This document shows, piece after piece, positions 17,586 to 26,018 of a stretch of 64,000 nucleotides of DNA (positions are counted from its first letter, which is position 1; every line of letters starts with the position of its first letter). The notes under the pieces are model-generated. The model saw nothing but the letters and a program-made list of their open reading frames with translations. It did no database searches and was not told the DNA's origin. Source of the stretch: Streptomyces abikoensis (GTDB lineage: Bacteria; Actinomycetota; Actinomycetes; Streptomycetales; Streptomycetaceae); NCBI RefSeq assembly GCF_014648775.1, contig NZ_BMRT01000001.1, forward strand, positions 124,001 through 188,000, in the 5' to 3' direction. Position numbers and translations under genes: made by a program.

Positions 17586-19052
17586 TTGGCACCGAACCCG
17601 GTGGGCACCGCAGCCGGTCCCGCTCCCCCCTCGGAGCCCGTCCCCCCGTCGGAGTCCGCCTTCGACCGGGTGCGCGCCGTCGCGGACGCCGTCCTCTACG
17701 AGGGCTATCTGCTCTACCCCTACCGCCGTTCGTCGGGCAAGAACAGGGTGCGCTGGCAGTTCGGCGTGCTCGCCCCGCGCGACTGGGCCGAGGCCCAGGG
17801 ACCGGAGACGCCCGGCGTCGCCGGTTCCGCCGACTCGTGGCGGCAGCGCACCGAGTGCCTCGTCCGGGCGACGGGCCCCGACCCCGTGGTGCGGGTACGG
17901 GTGCGGTTCCTCCAGGTGCGGCGGAAGCGGGTGGAGCGGCGCACGCCCACCGGCGGCTACGCCCCGGTCGACACCCTGGAGCTGGCCGGGGCCGTCCACG
18001 TCCCCTTCGACGAGGCCGTCCCGCAGGAGTGCGACATCGCCGTCCCGCTCGCCGACCTCGTGGCGCACGAGCGGGAGTTCGCCGTGGGGGCGCCCGGCGG
18101 GACGGAGACCGAGGAGCTGGGCGGGGGCGTCGGGCGGGTGGTGCGGCAGCGGCTGCCGCTGCGGGCCCGGACGCTGCTGCGCGCCGAGCGCGTCGACGCC
18201 GGGAAGGGGCTGTTCCGGCTCCGCGTGCGCACGGAGAACACCGGGGCGGCCGGGCCGCGGAGCAGGCGCGAGGAGGCGCTGCGCCACGCGCTGATCGCCA
18301 CCCACACCGTCATCGGCGGCGACGGCCTGTGCTTCCTCTCCCTGCTCGACCCGCCGCCGTGGGCACGCGCGCACGCCGCGGGCTGCCGTAACCTCCACAC
18401 CTTCCCGGTGCTGGCGGGCGAGCCCGGCCGTTGCGACCTCGTCCTCTCCTCGCCCATCATCCTGCCCGACCGTCCCCGGGTGGCCCCGGAGAGCCCGGGC
18501 GACCTCCACGACGCCGCCGAGATCGACGAGATCCTCACCCTGCGCACGCTGCTCCTGACCGACGAGGAGAAGCGCGAGGCGCGGGCCACCGACCGGCGGG
18601 CCGCGGAGATCCTCGACCGGGTGGACACCATGCCGCCGGAGGTGTTCGGCCGGCTGCACGGCGCGATCCGTTCGATGGGGCCGCGCGCCACCGGGGCGCC
18701 GGTGCCGTGGTGGCGGGAGGGCGGGGACGACGGGGTGTGCCCGGCCACGGACAGCGTGCTCGTCGACGGGGTCGTGGTGGCGGCGGGCGGCCGGGTGGTG
18801 CTGGCACCGCGCGGCCGGGGCGCCGACGCGCAGGACATGTTCCTCGTCGGCCGTACCGCCCGGGTGGCGGGGGTCTTCCACGACGTGGACGGGAGCGTGC
18901 GGCTGGCGGTGACGATCGAGGACGACCCGGCGGCGGAACTCCACGACTGGTACGGCCGGTTCCACTACTTCCGGCCGGACGAGGTCCGGCCCCTGGCCGC
19001 GAGCACCCACGACCAGGTCCACGACCGGGAACGAGGGAGGACGAGGACATGA
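17586..19052 (+). CDS. Hydrogenase-operon protein of unknown function (488 aa)
   Basis: No domain was recognised. The protein is soluble, Arg/Ala-rich, with an N-terminal Pro-rich stretch, an N-terminal beta-rich half that includes LYEGYLLYPYRRSSGKNRVR and PFDEAVPQECDIAVPLADL, and a helical C-terminal half with DEILTLRTLLLTDEEKREAR. It starts at TTG with AGGGAGA upstream and overlaps the small-subunit ATG (ATGA), so production is coupled to the hydrogenase. Proteins of this kind accompany group-1h hydrogenases in actinobacteria as far as I recall. Roles to consider are assembly scaffold, electron-transfer partner or membrane anchor. The Cys residues do not form CxxC motifs, arguing against an Fe-S protein. 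Confidence 0.85.
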   Translation: MAPNPVGTAAGPAPPSEPVPPSESAFDRVRAVADAVLYEGYLLYPYRRSSGKNRVRWQFGVLAPRDWAEAQGPETPGVAGSADSWRQRTECLVRATGPDPVVRVRVRFLQVRRKRVERRTPTGGYAPVDTLELAGAVHVPFDEAVPQECDIAVPLADLVAHEREFAVGAPGGTETEELGGGVGRVVRQRLPLRARTLLRAERVDAGKGLFRLRVRTENTGAAGPRSRREEALRHALIATHTVIGGDGLCFLSLLDPPPWARAHAAGCRNLHTFPVLAGEPGRCDLVLSSPIILPDRPRVAPESPGDLHDAAEIDEILTLRTLLLTDEEKREARATDRRAAEILDRVDTMPPEVFGRLHGAIRSMGPRATGAPVPWWREGGDDGVCPATDSVLVDGVVVAAGGRVVLAPRGRGADAQDMFLVGRTARVAGVFHDVDGSVRLAVTIEDDPAAELHDWYGRFHYFRPDEVRPLAASTHDQVHDRERGRTRT

Positions 19053-20170
19053 GCGGCGACAACGGTACCGACGGGGCGAAGGGCTTCGACGAGATCGACA
19101 TCCTGTGGATCTCCGAGGGGATGAGCTGCGACGGCGACACGGTCTCCCTGACCGCCGCCGACCGGCCCGCCCTGGAGGACGTGCTGCTGGGGCTCGTCCC
19201 CGGCCTGCCGAAGGTGAACCTCCACAACAAGGTCCTCTCCCCCACTCTGGGCGGCGAGGAGTTCCTGGCCCCCTTCCGGGCCGCCGTCCGGGGCGAACTG
19301 GAGCCCTTCGTCCTCGTCATCGAGGGGTCGGTGCCCAACCAGAACGTCATCGAGGGCGACGGCTACTGGACGTCCTTCGGCAACGACCCGGAGACCGGCG
19401 AGCCGCTCACCCTCAACTGGTGGATCGACCGGCTGGCGCCGAAGGCCTGGGCCGTCATGACCGCCGGGACGTGCGCCGCCTACGGCGGCATCCACGCCAT
19501 GGCGGGCAACCCCACCGGCTGCATGGGCCTGGCCGACTACCTGGGCTGGGACTTCCGGTCCAGGGCCGGGCTGCCCGTGGTGAACGTACCGGGCTGCCCG
19601 ATCCAGCCCGAGAACTTCATGGAGACCCTCGGCTGGATGCTCCAGCACGCCGCCGGCACGGCCCCCGCGCCACCGCTGGACCACATGCTGCGCCCGCAGT
19701 GGCTGTTCGGCCGGACCGTCCACGAGGGCTGCGACCGGGCGGCCTACTACGAGCAGGGCGACTTCGCCATGGACTACAACTCGCCCAAGTGCCAGGTGAA
19801 GATCGGCTGCTGGGGCCCGGTGGTCAACTGCGACGTCCCCAAGCGCGGCTGGATGGCGGGCGTCGGCGGCTGCCCGAACGTCGGCGGCATCTGCATCGGC
19901 TGCACCATGCCCGGCTTCCCCGACGCCTTCATGCCGTTCATGGACGAGCCCACCGGCGGCGCCCTCTCCGCCACGCTCATCAAACCGTACGGCGCGCTCG
20001 TCCGGCGGCTGCGCGGCATCACCAACACGGCCGTCAACCGCGAGCCCAAGTGGCACCACAACGGCCCCGACCTGACCACCGGCTACGACCCCACCTGGCG
20101 CTCGCGCGGCACCCACGCACCGCGGAAGACCCGGGCGACGACACGAACGAAAAGGCGAGAACTCACATGA
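19049..20170 (+). CDS. hhyS: [NiFe]-hydrogenase small subunit, group 1h-like
   Basis: 373 aa. No twin-arginine signal: the N-terminus is polar, so the enzyme is cytoplasmic-facing. The proximal cluster site reads SCDGD (Cys27, Asp30) where other hydrogenases have CxxC; Cys142 (TAGTCAAYGG) and Cys183 (PGCPIQPENF) complete it. Asp30 replacing Cys is the pattern known for actinobacterial-type (former group 5) enzymes. Further Cys at 228, 248, 254, 261, 275, 282 and 285 can ligate the medial and distal clusters. It transfers electrons from H2. ATG overlaps the preceding gene; the large subunit follows with a 4-base overlap. Confidence 0.95.
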   Translation: MSGDNGTDGAKGFDEIDILWISEGMSCDGDTVSLTAADRPALEDVLLGLVPGLPKVNLHNKVLSPTLGGEEFLAPFRAAVRGELEPFVLVIEGSVPNQNVIEGDGYWTSFGNDPETGEPLTLNWWIDRLAPKAWAVMTAGTCAAYGGIHAMAGNPTGCMGLADYLGWDFRSRAGLPVVNVPGCPIQPENFMETLGWMLQHAAGTAPAPPLDHMLRPQWLFGRTVHEGCDRAAYYEQGDFAMDYNSPKCQVKIGCWGPVVNCDVPKRGWMAGVGGCPNVGGICIGCTMPGFPDAFMPFMDEPTGGALSATLIKPYGALVRRLRGITNTAVNREPKWHHNGPDLTTGYDPTWRSRGTHAPRKTRATTRTKRRELT

Positions 20171-21963
20171 CGGCAACGGCCGACCGGTCGACGGGGGAGC
20201 GCAAACCCGCGAAGATCGTGGAGATGTCCTGGGACCCGATCACCCGGATCATCGGCAACCTCGGCATCTACACGAAGATCGACTTCGCCAACGGCGAAGT
20301 GACCGAATGCCACAGCACCTCGTCGCTGTTCCGCGGCTACTCCGTCTTCCTCAAGGGCAAGGACCCCCGGGACGCCGGCTTCATCACCTCGCGCATCTGC
20401 GGGATCTGCGGCGACAACCACACCACGTGCTCCGACTACGCCCAGCAGATGGCCTACGGCGTCAAGCCGCCGCCGCTCGCCGAGAGCATCGTCAACCTCG
20501 GCGAGGCGGCAGAGTACATGTTCGACCACACCATCTTCCAGGACAACCTGGTGTTCGTGGACTTCTGCGAGGCGATGGTCAAGAGCACCAACCCCGGTGT
20601 CCTCGCCCGCGCGGAACGCACCCAGGCGCCCCGCGGCGAGATCCACGGCTACCGCACCGTCGCGGACATCATGCGCGCCTTCAACCCCTTCGAGGGCGAG
20701 GTGTACAAGCAGGCGCTCAAGATCAGCCGGATCACCCGCGAGATGTTCTGCCAGATGGAGGGCCGGCACGTCCACCCCTCCACCCTCTACCCCGGCGGCG
20801 TCGGCACCCAGCCCACCCCCACCACCTTCACCGAGTACCTCTCCCGCCTGATGCGCGTCCTCGACTTCGTCAAACAGTCGGTGGCGATGAACGACGACGT
20901 CTTCGACTTCTTCTACGACGCCCTCCCCGGCTACGAGGAGGTCGGGCGCCGCCGGATCCTCCTCGGCTGCTGGGGCGCCTGGCAGAACCCCGACGTCTGC
21001 GACTACCGCTACGAGACGATGAACGACTGGGGCAAGGCCATGTACGTCACCCCCGGCGTCATCGTGGACGGCAAGCTCGTCACCAACAATCTCGTCGACA
21101 TCAACCTCGGCCTGCGCGTCCTGCTGGGCAGTTCCTTCTACGGGGACTGGACGGCCGAGGAGCCGTTCGTCACCCACGACCCGCTCGGCAACCCCGTCGA
21201 CATCCGTCACCCGTGGAACCAGACCACCCTGCCCGAGCCGCAGAAGCGCGACTTCGACGGCAACTACAGCTGGGTGATGAGCCCCCGCTGGTACGACCAG
21301 GGCACCGACAGCCATCTGGCCCTCGACACCGGCGGCGGCCCCCTGGCCCGGCTGTGGTCCACCGCCCTCAACGGGCTCGTCGACACCCCCTACGTCAAGG
21401 CCACCGGCCACAGCGTGCGGATCACCCTGCCCAGGAGCGAGAAGCTGCCCGAGACCACACTGGAGTGGAAGATCCCCCGGTGGAGCAACACCATCGAACG
21501 CGACCGGGCCCGCCCCTACTTCGTGGCCTACGCCGCCGCCATGGCCTTCACCTTCCTGGAGCGCGCCATGGACATGGTCCGCTCCGGCGATACCCGCACC
21601 TTCACCGACTTCGAGGTGCCGGACGAGGCCATCGGCTGCGGCTTCCACGAAGCGGTGCGCGGCGTCCTCTCCCACCACCTGGTGATCAAGGACAAGAAGA
21701 TCGCCAACTACCACCCCTATCCGCCCACCCCCTGGAACGCCAGCCCGCGCGACAGCTACGGCACCCCCGGCCCGTACGAGGACGCCGTGCAGGGGCAGCC
21801 CGTCTTCGAGGAGAACGGGCCGGACGACTTCAAGGGCGTCGACATCATGCGCACCGTCCGCAGCTTCGACCCCTGCCTGCCCTGCGGCGTGCACATGTAC
21901 CTCGGCCGCGGCCAGGTGCGGAAGACCGTGCACTCCCCGACCTTCGGCGCCGGCCATGGCTGA
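20167..21963 (+). CDS. hhyL: [NiFe]-hydrogenase large subunit, group 1h-like
   Basis: 598 aa. Ni ligands are in SRICGICGDNH (Cys78, Cys81) and DPCLPCGVHM (Cys570, Cys573). After His576 there remain 22 residues ending GAGHG, the tail expected to be cleaved by the endopeptidase at 8562-9101. WDPITRIIGNLGIY near residue 22 is the usual N-terminal motif, and GRHVHPSTLYPGGVG lies mid-protein. Relatives oxidise H2 at atmospheric levels during starvation or sporulation; that affinity is inherited knowledge, not visible here. Overlap with the NifU-like gene is 8 bases. Confidence 0.96.
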   Translation: MTATADRSTGERKPAKIVEMSWDPITRIIGNLGIYTKIDFANGEVTECHSTSSLFRGYSVFLKGKDPRDAGFITSRICGICGDNHTTCSDYAQQMAYGVKPPPLAESIVNLGEAAEYMFDHTIFQDNLVFVDFCEAMVKSTNPGVLARAERTQAPRGEIHGYRTVADIMRAFNPFEGEVYKQALKISRITREMFCQMEGRHVHPSTLYPGGVGTQPTPTTFTEYLSRLMRVLDFVKQSVAMNDDVFDFFYDALPGYEEVGRRRILLGCWGAWQNPDVCDYRYETMNDWGKAMYVTPGVIVDGKLVTNNLVDINLGLRVLLGSSFYGDWTAEEPFVTHDPLGNPVDIRHPWNQTTLPEPQKRDFDGNYSWVMSPRWYDQGTDSHLALDTGGGPLARLWSTALNGLVDTPYVKATGHSVRITLPRSEKLPETTLEWKIPRWSNTIERDRARPYFVAYAAAMAFTFLERAMDMVRSGDTRTFTDFEVPDEAIGCGFHEAVRGVLSHHLVIKDKKIANYHPYPPTPWNASPRDSYGTPGPYEDAVQGQPVFEENGPDDFKGVDIMRTVRSFDPCLPCGVHMYLGRGQVRKTVHSPTFGAGHG

Positions 21964-22501
21964 CCCCCTGCCCCTGCTGACCCGCGCCGACGACCTGCTG
22001 GGAAAGCTGGAGGCCGCCCCCGGGCCCACCGCGCGGACCGCCCTGGACGCCGTACGGGTCCTCACCGAGCTCTACGGCGAGGCCCTGACCCGGGTGCTGG
22101 AGGCGGCCGGTCCCGCGATCGCGGAGCGGCTGGCCGACGACGAGCTCGTCGGGCATCTGCTGGCCCTCCACGGCATCCACCCCGAGCCGGTCGAACGGCG
22201 GGTGGCCCGGGCCGTCGAGGCCGTCCGGCCCGTCGTACGGGACCGGGGCGGCGAGCTGCGCCTGGCCGGGGTCTCCGACGGTGTCGCCACCGTCCGGCTC
22301 AGGACGTCCGGCTGTCCCTCCTCCGCCGCCGGTCTGGCGGACGCCGTCCGGGAGGCCGTGCTCGCGCTCGCCCCCGAGCTGTCGGACGTCCGCCGGGCGC
22401 CGGAGGACGAGGATCGGCCGCCGGACGAGCAACGGCCCGGCGCGTTCGTCCCCCTCGACGCCGTCCGCACCCGCCCGGCGACGGCCGGGAGGCCCGCGTG
22501 A
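21956..22501 (+). CDS. NifU-like domain protein, single-Cys variant
   Basis: 181 aa. The centre (about 80-135) has the NifU C-terminal-domain pattern: VRPVVRDRGGELRLAGVSDGV, then RLRTSGCPSSAAGL. Usual Nfu domains carry CxxC (CSGCPSS) to hold a shared [4Fe-4S]; here the first Cys is Thr117, leaving only Cys120. A helical N-terminal extension (1-80) is not part of classical Nfu. Similar proteins are encoded beside hydrogenases. It may deliver or sense clusters, or act as a structural partner. Overlaps hhyL and the next gene. Confidence 0.85.
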   Translation: MADPLPLLTRADDLLGKLEAAPGPTARTALDAVRVLTELYGEALTRVLEAAGPAIAERLADDELVGHLLALHGIHPEPVERRVARAVEAVRPVVRDRGGELRLAGVSDGVATVRLRTSGCPSSAAGLADAVREAVLALAPELSDVRRAPEDEDRPPDEQRPGAFVPLDAVRTRPATAGRPA

Positions 22502-23103
22502 CCGGCGGGGCCCTGGCCCGGGTCATCGCCCGGCCGGCCGCCGGGCCCCCGGGCGAGCCGGACCGCTGCGACCTGTGCGGCACCCCCGCCGAGGACGGCC
22601 ACCGGCATCTGTACGGCACCGAGCGGGCCGAGGTGCTGTGCGCCTGCCGGGCGTGCGCCCTGCTGTTCACCCGCGAGGCGGCCGGTGCGGACCACTACCT
22701 GCTGATCCCGACGCGCCGGGTCCGCCTCCCGCCCGTTCCCACGGAGGGGCTCGGCGTGCCGGTGGGGCTCGCCTTCTTCGTCCCGCGCGCCGGCGGCGAG
22801 GTGACGGCCCACTATCCGAGCCCGGCCGGGGCGACACGCTGGGAGGTCGCCCCGGAGGGCTGGCGCGAGGTCGTCGGCCGGTGCCCGTCGCTGAGCGCGC
22901 TCGTGCCCGAGGTGGAGGCCCTGCTCGTCAACACCGCGCGGGGGCGGCAGGACCACTGGATCGTCCCCGTCGACGACTGCTACCGGCTCGTCGCCCTGGT
23001 ACGGCGGGAGTGGCGCGGCCTGTCCGGCGGCGACCGGATCCGGCCGGCGATCGACCGCTTCTTCACGGACCTCGCCGAACGCGGCGAGGACGCCCGGAGG
23101 TAA
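22498..23103 (+). CDS. DUF5947 family protein
   Basis: 201 aa, GTG start in a 4-base overlap. Residues 23-60 contain DRCDLCGTP and LCACRACALLF, two CxxC pairs that could bind zinc or an Fe-S cluster (rubredoxin-like knuckles). The remainder includes LGVPVGLAFFVP, HYPSPAGATRWE and a C-terminal DRFFTDLAERG. DUF5947 proteins are recurrent neighbours of actinobacterial hydrogenases. The rubredoxin-like CxxC pairs make an electron carrier or a maturation factor plausible; neither is shown. Confidence 0.82.
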   Translation: MTGGALARVIARPAAGPPGEPDRCDLCGTPAEDGHRHLYGTERAEVLCACRACALLFTREAAGADHYLLIPTRRVRLPPVPTEGLGVPVGLAFFVPRAGGEVTAHYPSPAGATRWEVAPEGWREVVGRCPSLSALVPEVEALLVNTARGRQDHWIVPVDDCYRLVALVRREWRGLSGGDRIRPAIDRFFTDLAERGEDARR

Positions 23104-23114
23104 GGAGAGAGCGC

Positions 23115-23321
23115 ATGGGCCGCATCCGGGTCGGCAAGGCCGACGTCAAACCCGACACCCCGACCCACGTCCGGGGTGTCCACGAGGGCAACAAGGGCCC
23201 GCACACCCGCCAGCCCGGCCACCACGAGGACGGCACGTCCGACGCCCGGCGGTCGACGGGCATCCACGCGAAGGAGCACGACGCCGTCCTGGACGTCATG
23301 CCGAACATCCCGCCCGGCTGA
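23115..23321 (+). CDS. Small hydrophilic conserved hydrogenase-operon protein (68 aa)
   Basis: AAGGAGAGAGC precedes the ATG by 5 bases. The sequence starts GRIRVGKADVKPDTPTHVRG and continues with EGNKGPHTRQPGHHEDG; it is rich in Gly, His, Pro and charged residues and looks largely disordered. It has no hydrophobic core, Cys or signal peptide. Proteins beginning with a KADVKPDTPxHV motif are common in Streptomyces and seem conserved, but no function is known to me. The His content (7 of 68) could bind metal. Confidence 0.72.
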   Translation: MGRIRVGKADVKPDTPTHVRGVHEGNKGPHTRQPGHHEDGTSDARRSTGIHAKEHDAVLDVMPNIPPG

Positions 23322-23354
23322 GCCGGGACCCCGTCGACCGAAGGAGTGCGACGC

Positions 23355-23510
23355 ATGGCCGGACCCATGGCCAGACGACTGCTGATCACACAGGCCCTGG
23401 TGGCCGGAGCGGTGACGCTCGGCATCCTGGTGAAGGAGTTCCCCGGGCTCGTCCGGGAGATCCGCATCTGGCGGATGGTGGGCCTCCGTTCCAGGACGGC
23501 CCGTTCCTGA
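23355..23510 (+). CDS. Very small membrane protein (51 aa, DUF6893-like)
   Basis: Short ORF with AAGGAG 9 bases before ATG. One helix (LLITQALVAGAVTLGILV) is followed by KEFPGLVREIRIWRMVGLRSRTARS. The pattern of a single N-terminal membrane helix followed by P-x-x-xREIRxWRMx is that of tiny actinobacterial proteins annotated DUF6893. It lies 33 bp after the 68-aa gene and just before a strong hairpin, so it is probably the last gene of the hydrogenase operon. Its role may be membrane anchoring, which would be an inference. Confidence 0.7.
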   Translation: MAGPMARRLLITQALVAGAVTLGILVKEFPGLVREIRIWRMVGLRSRTARS

Positions 23511-23514
23511 CGGC

Positions 23515-23560
23515 CCGTCCGGTCCGCCGCGCCGGTGAGCCCCGGCGGGCCGGCGGACGG
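23515..23560. terminator. Bidirectional hairpin terminator after hydrogenase operon
   Basis: CCGTCCGG...CCGCCGCGCCGG on the left pairs with CCGGCGGGCCGGCGGACGG on the right around a TGAGCC loop, with a small bulge. It lies between the stop of the 51-aa gene (23510) and the stop of the convergent hemerythrin gene (23562). There is no T-tract, which is usual in Streptomyces. It can end transcription from both sides. Confidence 0.65.
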
Positions 23561-23561
23561 T

Positions 23562-24140
23562 TCACCCGGAGGCCCGCCGGCCCCGGCCGGTGAGGAAGTC
23601 CCGGACCCGGTCGAGCAGCCCCGTGCCGGGCACCAGCGGTCTGACGGCCGGCTCGGCCCGCGGGGCGGGCGGCCGGGGCCGGGTCGGGGCCGTGGCCCTC
23701 CCGGCGCGGACCTTCTCGCCCAGCTCCCGCAGCACCTCGGCCTGGCAGACGGCCTGCACCCGGGGGAAGAGCCGCTGCTCCTCCTCCAGCACGTGCGCGG
23801 TCACCCGGTCCACCAGCGTCAGGAGCAGGAGGTCGAACTCCTCCTCGGCGGGCTCGCGTCGCGCCAGCTCCGCAAGGACGCGCTCGATGTCGGCGTGTTC
23901 GGCGAGTTCCCGCTCCTCCCACTCCGCTCCCCCGGGCAGGTGCTCGCGGACGGCGGGGTACAGGTGCTGCTTCTCCAGGGCCCCGTGGCGCACCAGCTCG
24001 ATGGTGGCCCGTTCGGTCAGTTCCTTGCGCTCCGTGCTGCCCGGGGCGGCGGCGCGGACGCGCTCGAAGAGACGCTGCACCTTCAGGTGGTCGGCGGTGA
24101 GTTCGCCGATGAGGTCCGCTTCGGCGGGGTCCCTGGGCAC
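23562..24140 (-). CDS. Hemerythrin domain protein
   Basis: About 192 aa from a GTG with GGAAGGAG 5 bases upstream. The first 140 residues hold the His/Glu set of hemerythrin-like helical bundles: ADHLKVQRLFERV, ELVRHGALEKQHLYPAV, LAEHADIERVLAEL and TAHVLEEEQRLFPRV. The C-terminal 50 residues are a Pro/Arg-rich tail. Hemerythrins bind diiron and sense or store O2 or NO. Convergent with the hydrogenase operon; divergent from qcrB. Confidence 0.87.
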   Translation of the reverse strand: MPRDPAEADLIGELTADHLKVQRLFERVRAAAPGSTERKELTERATIELVRHGALEKQHLYPAVREHLPGGAEWEERELAEHADIERVLAELARREPAEEEFDLLLLTLVDRVTAHVLEEEQRLFPRVQAVCQAEVLRELGEKVRAGRATAPTRPRPPAPRAEPAVRPLVPGTGLLDRVRDFLTGRGRRASG

Positions 24141-24249
24141 CGTGCTCCTTCCGGCGGGCGGTGGCTGCCTCGTGTGCCCCACTCCTTCCCCTCACCGGGC
24201 GGATCCGCGCGGCGGTTGGGCCGATCGGCAGCACCCGTTGGGAGGAACG

Positions 24250-24268
24250 CCCGGCCCGTCGGGCCGGG
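24250..24268. repeat. Hairpin in the hemerythrin-qcrB intergenic region
   Basis: CCCGGCCC-GTC-GGGCCGGG, a perfect 8-bp stem with a 3-base loop, about 94 bp before the qcrB start and 110 bp before the divergent hemerythrin start. Possibly an attenuator or operator, though the sequence is low in complexity. Confidence 0.35.
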
Positions 24269-24362
24269 GCTCTCCGGCACACGGCCGGGACCGTGCCGTG
24301 ATCTATCTGTCGACATCTGTCCACCGGCGGTGGGACCGGTCCGGAGGGAGCGTGGTGAACGC

Positions 24363-26000
24363 ATGCTGCTGCTGCGGAAGCAGAGGGCGATGCTCAGGGC
24401 CCGGGCGCGGCAGGCCGCCTTCACCGGGTACGTCGGGCTCGACCGCCGCGCCCCGGTCTCCGAGGCCGTCCGGGCCCTGTTCCGGAAGGCGTTTCCGGAC
24501 CACTGGTCGTTCCTGCTGGGGGAGATCGCGCTCTACAGCCTCATGGTGCTGATCCTCACGGGCACCTATCTGACGCTGTTCTTCGACCCGGACATGGCCG
24601 AGAGGGCGTACCAGGGCTCGTACGGGCCGCTGCGCGGGCTGCTCGTCACCGGCGCCTACGCCTCGACGCTCGACCTCAGCTTCGAGGTGCGCGGCGGGCT
24701 GCTGATCCGGCAGATGCACCACTGGGCGGCCCTGGTCTTCGTGGCGGCCCTGGGGGTGCACATGCTGCGGGTCTTCTTCACCGGGGCGTTCCGCCGGCCG
24801 CGTGAGCTCAACTGGATGATCGGCGTGACGCTGTTCATGCTGGGGCTGCTGGAGGGCTTCTGCGGCTACTCACTGCCGGACGACCTGCTGTCGGGCACGG
24901 GGTTGCGGACGGCCAATACGATCGTGATGTCGATCCCGGTGGTCGGCACCTACCTGAGTTTCTTCGTGTGGGGCGGCCCGTTCCCGGGGCACGTGGTGGT
25001 GCGCCGCATGTACATCGCGCATGTGCTGCTCGTGCCGGGCCTGATGATCGCGCTGGTCACGGCGCACCTGCTGCTGGTCGTCTATCTGAAGCACACCCAC
25101 TGGGCGGAGCGCGGGCGGACGAACCGCAACGCGGTCGGCATGCCGATGTTCCCGCAGTTCGCCACCAGGTCGGTGGGGCTGAACCTGGCGGTCTTCGGTG
25201 TGCTCGCGCTGCTCGGCGGCATCGCCCAGGTCAACCCCGTCTGGGTGTACGGGCCGTACCGGGCGGACCAGGTGTCGACGGGCGCCCAGCCGGACTGGTA
25301 CGTGGGGTTCCTGGAGGGCGCCCTGCGGCTCATGCCGCCGTGGGAGAACATGGTGGGCGGTCACACGTTGATGTGGAACGTCCTTCTGCCCGCGGTGGTG
25401 CTGCCCGGGGTGCTCTTCCTGGTGCTCTATCTCTACCCCTTCTTCGAGAGGTGGGTCACCGGGGACCTCATGGAGCACCATCTGTGCGACCGGCCCCGGG
25501 ACCGGCCCGTGCGCACCGCCCTGGGTGTGGCGGCCGTGGTGTTCTACGCGGTGCTGCTGGCGGCCGCGGGCAATGACGTCACGGCGATGGTCTTCCGGGT
25601 GTCCCTGGAGACGCTGACCTGGATCTACCGGGTGGCGGTGGTCGCCGGGCCGCCGCTCGCCTTCCTCGTCACCAAGCGGGTCTGCCTGGCGCTGCAGGCC
25701 CACGACCGCAAGCTGCTGCGGGAGGGTGAGGAGACGGGGGCGGTCAGCCAGTCGCCGGAGGGGCGGATGCGCGAGGGGAGCCGGCCGTTGGCGTCCGCAT
25801 ACCACTACCGGCTGCTGGTGCGCGACGTCCCGGCGCCCCTGTCCCGCCCGGCGGTGGGGTCGCCGCGCCGGTACCGGCTCCGGGCGGCGCTCAGCTCCTG
25901 GTACTACCGGGACCGGGTGGAGATGCCTGCCACCACCGAGCAGCGGCTCCAGGTCTCGGGCCGGACGCTGGGGCCGCTGCCCGGGGCGGAGGAGGAGTAG
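24363..26000 (+). CDS. qcrB: Cytochrome b (QcrB-type), stand-alone copy
   Basis: 545 aa actinobacterial cytochrome bc1 subunit. Heme ligands lie in RQMHHWAALVFVAALGVHML (first pair) and YIAHVLLVPGLMIALVTAH (second pair). PDWYVGFLEGALRLMPPWE contains the Qo-site PEWY-like motif, here PDWY. The N-terminal helix FTGYVGLDRRAPVSEAVR and long C-terminal extension (about 440-545) are typical of QcrB in this phylum. No qcrA or qcrC is nearby, so this is a second, unlinked copy. ATG chosen; GGAGGGAG is 12 bases upstream. Confidence 0.92.
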   Translation: MLLLRKQRAMLRARARQAAFTGYVGLDRRAPVSEAVRALFRKAFPDHWSFLLGEIALYSLMVLILTGTYLTLFFDPDMAERAYQGSYGPLRGLLVTGAYASTLDLSFEVRGGLLIRQMHHWAALVFVAALGVHMLRVFFTGAFRRPRELNWMIGVTLFMLGLLEGFCGYSLPDDLLSGTGLRTANTIVMSIPVVGTYLSFFVWGGPFPGHVVVRRMYIAHVLLVPGLMIALVTAHLLLVVYLKHTHWAERGRTNRNAVGMPMFPQFATRSVGLNLAVFGVLALLGGIAQVNPVWVYGPYRADQVSTGAQPDWYVGFLEGALRLMPPWENMVGGHTLMWNVLLPAVVLPGVLFLVLYLYPFFERWVTGDLMEHHLCDRPRDRPVRTALGVAAVVFYAVLLAAAGNDVTAMVFRVSLETLTWIYRVAVVAGPPLAFLVTKRVCLALQAHDRKLLREGEETGAVSQSPEGRMREGSRPLASAYHYRLLVRDVPAPLSRPAVGSPRRYRLRAALSSWYYRDRVEMPATTEQRLQVSGRTLGPLPGAEEE

Positions 26001-26018
26001 GCGCCGGGGCGCCCGGGT

